Positions 61,078-64,000 of a DNA stretch of 64,000 bases are shown here, in pieces (the first letter of the stretch is position 1; every line of letters starts with the position of its first letter). Made by a program: the position numbers and the translations under genes. The stretch covers positions 6,139,901 through 6,203,900 of the forward strand of contig OX359196.1 in assembly GCA_947172415.1 (NCBI GenBank). Direction: 5' to 3'. The notes beneath the pieces are model-generated. The model searched no databases. It was not told the DNA's origin and worked only from the letters and a program-made list of their open reading frames with translations. This DNA is from Chondrosia reniformis. Its lineage: Eukaryota; Porifera; Demospongiae; Chondrillida; Chondrillidae.

Positions 61078-64000
61078 CTACTGCAAGTCCTCATTACGAA
61101 GGGTTCCTGAACTGCCTACAGAATCACTATATTGTCCATACTCTTGCATGTCACCTCTGCGATGTTTTTTAGACCTGTATAACAGCCACCATAAAACACT
61201 CATTACAAAATAGATCATGAATATAATAGACCAAACAGTTACACATACTTGTGACTTCTTTGATGTGGTCCAGAAACAGACCCTTGGTAAATGTCAGTTA
61301 AAAGTCTGTCCAGTGTTTGGGCATCATTGAATGTGTTAGTTGTAGGATGGGCCAGTCTAGGATCCAACCTATATCGCATTCAATTCCGGATATACGGTAA
61401 TATGTAAACATGCCAAAATATATATCTGTAAGACTGAACTTGTCAAAAAGGTCCCTTACCCTAGAGAGTGTGTCATTCCTATCTTCATACGATCCAGTTT
61501 CTGGTGTAAACTCCTTCTTTCTTCCCTCAAGGCTTTTTCTCTTTCTAAAAGCTCGGACAGTTGTTCCACTGCCTCCTTTGCCCTTCCCTCAGCCTCTCCC
61601 AGCTCATGTTGACAAGCTGTAAAGTCACTTGATAGCTTGGCTATCTCTTCTTGTAGCTACATAACGTATTATAAGATAAATATAAGAAAATCATATTAGC
61701 ATATGGGTTATATAAGGTGTTAGAGAATACAGAATTTTCTTCAACTATTAAGAATCTCTATTTTAATGTTAACTTCCATTAGATAATGTTTTTGAATGTA
61801 GCTATAAAACCCATTGAGTTGAAAAGGAAGAATCTCCCTTTAATATTTGATACAGATGTGTGTGTAAATGGAAAAACCTGCAATACATACATCATGCTTG
61901 TCTTGTCGCATCTTTCTGAGTTCCAACATAAGCTCCTGATTGATATGTTTGTGTCTGTCACTTTCATTTCTGTATCAAAGATGCAACAGGTAAACAGTCA
62001 CAAAACAGTAAGCAGTAAAGGCATGCATTTTAGAAGCAATGGAAGAGTTGATTACAAAACATCTTTTACAGCTGAAAGGCCACTGATTATAGAGAATTGC
62101 TAAAAATCTAATGTTACCTACAAATGCCTTTGAAGGGCAGCTAAGGAGGAGGAATGGGATTCATTATTTACCTCAAATCACTGACTGTACTCTCAAACTT
62201 TTGAAGTAGCATTTTGGCCTCTGTTCTGTACCTAATCATTCAGCACATTGTTGGATAGTCAAAATGGTAAGAATTTCAAAGTAGCTAGTTAACAAACTTG
62301 GCATTTATTTTGTCCTGCTTTGAGAGTTCTTGCCTCAGTTTGTGAAGTCTTTCTCTCTGACTATGTTCCTTGTTTTCAATCTTTTGCCTAGTTTCTGACT
62401 CCTTCAATTCATGAGTCTTCATTAAACTAGTTACCTATCAACCCACATAAAATTGCACTCATAAAGATAACTAAACCACAACTTTTTTTACAACTCACCT
62501 CCCTCTGGTGCTTGTCCTGTATAGCTGTCTTTGCCTGATCAGATAACCTCAGCTGATGTCGAATGTCCTCAATTTGCTTAAGCAAGACAAGCTTTTCATT
62601 TCTCAAAGTATCAGCCTCTTCTTCTAGTTGGATTTTTAACTTTCTGAAACCCTCCTCTTCCTGGACCCTTTTCTTTCTTTCCTCTGTCAGCCTTCAAAAG
62701 GTTAAATGTACAGAGATTCCCAAATAAACACCATATTGTGATTGTGGTGTGTATGACTGGAATGCTATTGATTATACATGTATAGGACTAAACTGAGTTA
62801 TTTATCTGATTTGATGGCAAACAACAAACACTTACTGTTCATCTGTCTGCTTTGCAAGACTTTCTACTCTTTGTTGCCTGAGAAGAGCATTGTTCTTTTG
62901 CCTTTCCGACGACAGCAACTTAGATTTCAAGTCTTGAATGACTGCTATAGATTGCTCTGCTTGACTGGGTGTCATATGTTGGATCTTAAGACAAATAAAA
63001 CTCTCACATCACCCACATGGTGTCATATGAAATACTTTATGGATTGAAATATTGACGGAATATTAGTTAGGTGGTTTGTGTGCATAGTGAGCTAAACAGG
63101 CAATTAACAGACTATCAAACTGTTTAGGAGTACATCTAACCTCATCCATTTTTATGACCATAAAAACAAATTGAAGATTTTGTAAAATATGATTCCTGTC
63201 TGTACTTCTAGCTACTGTGACCATCTACTACTGAACATACAATAGTCCGAGCATGTTTACGTACCTTGTCAAGCTCCCTTTCAGCTGACTTCATTCCTCT
63301 CAGAGCTTTGTCCATTTCAGCTTGCTTCTTGCTGCAATCCTAAAGACATTTTAGGCCAGTTTTATTAGTTCAAGAGCCTCTAAATGAACTATCGGAAATT
63401 CTATATTTACTTAACTACTTAACATACGTACATAGTCTGGCTACGTGAGACTAACACAGCCTTACCAGTTCAAGGAGTCTTATTTCTTCAGCCATTTTAG
63501 TAATATTCATATTGTACTCTTCTTTAACCCGTTCCACCTGGTATAGAAGTACAAAACAGCATAACATGAATCCAGCCATCTGGCCACATCAAGATAGGTT
63601 GGTTGTTAGGGGTAAACAACATAGCGGACTTCCCAAAGGAATGCTGATGCATGCAGTGTCACACCTCCTCTCTCGCCCTCTCCCCAGCCTCCTTGACCAC
63701 CTGGGAGAGAACAGACTTCAGGCGAGCTATCTCTTGCAACTTCTGCTGTTCCCTTATCTGAGCCTGTATCAGTGGATAACACAATGATTTACTTTCAATT
63801 ACTTTAAGTACACCATTGGTAGGTAATGTGGTAAGGAGAATAGTGTCATCACAACTACATGCAGCACCTGCTCTTTCTCAACTATAGCATTCTCTGCCAG
63901 TTGAACACTCTCCTTAATGTGAGCTACAGTCTCAGACTCCTTCTCCTTCAGTGTAGCTCTATGCACAATATACAACACAGTCAGTACTACTACACCTGAT
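61078..64000 (-). CDS. Long coiled-coil protein, SCLT1-like (5' part beyond right edge)
   Basis: Multi-exon minus-strand gene; TAG stop at 61078-61080, at least ten exons visible up to 63958. The product is almost entirely heptad coiled coil rich in E, K, Q and L. The segment at about 63260-63800 (EEYNMNITKMAEEIRLLELD, then CSKKQAEMDKALRGMKSAERELDK) resembles SCLT1 (NIQISRLTEELSALQMEC), a distal-appendage protein of centrioles. The C-terminal exons (RLDPRLAHPTTNTFNDAQ, TLDRLLTDIYQGSVSG) do not match what I recall of SCLT1, so another long coiled-coil protein is possible. Confidence 0.55.

Overview
The window is a gene-dense, AT-rich stretch of animal nuclear DNA. It carries about 20 protein-coding genes and one tRNA gene. 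Most genes are split by short GT-AG introns, many of them 40-150 nt. Almost every gene is an ortholog of a conserved metazoan family (BRCA2, RNF121, NAA15, DTD1, ABHD18, HHIPL, TMEM185, CEP135, CNGA, AKAP17A, PGRMC, CaMK, ZDHHC, RED/IK, TDO2, DCTN3). Compact introns, tight gene spacing and an intronless GtaA-type glutaminase suggest an early-branching animal, most likely a demosponge. That placement is inference; no marker in the window settles the species. All exon models below were built by hand from splice signals, reading-frame continuity and remembered family motifs. No search was run.

Layout, left to right. 1-5860 (-) is the N-terminal half of BRCA2, including a giant exon with seven BRC repeats and three other in-frame repeat arrays. 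6038-6368 (+) is a small secreted cysteine-containing peptide, head to head with BRCA2. 8092-9674 (+) is a Cu/Zn superoxide dismutase. 9675-14236 has no convincing gene and holds low-complexity tracts, a foldback element nearby and degenerate ~0.6 kb repeat units. 14237-16711 (-) RNF121 and 16923-23288 (+) NAA15 diverge from a 211-bp gap.

23763-39445 is a run of minus-strand genes: glutaminase, DTD1, ABHD18, an HHIP-like protein, TMEM185 and CEP135. CEP135 diverges from an intronless CNG channel (39510-41420 +) with only 64 bp between start codons. Then follow AKAP17A (+), PGRMC (-), a CaM kinase (-), a leucine-rich-repeat protein (+), a DHHC palmitoyltransferase (-), the splicing factor RED/IK (+) and tryptophan 2,3-dioxygenase (+). 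The right end has a rearranged tandem duplication of the 3' end of DCTN3 carrying a stray RED exon, then intact DCTN3 (-), tRNA-Cys (+) and the C-terminal part of a long coiled-coil protein that resembles SCLT1 (-).

The genes do not form one pathway. Recurrent themes are head-to-head pairs with gaps of 64-211 bp, convergent pairs with gaps near 70 bp, two centriole/cilium-type coiled-coil genes, and tandem repeats that either keep the reading frame (BRCA2) or multiply a splice site (RED). I saw no CRISPR array and no complete transposon.
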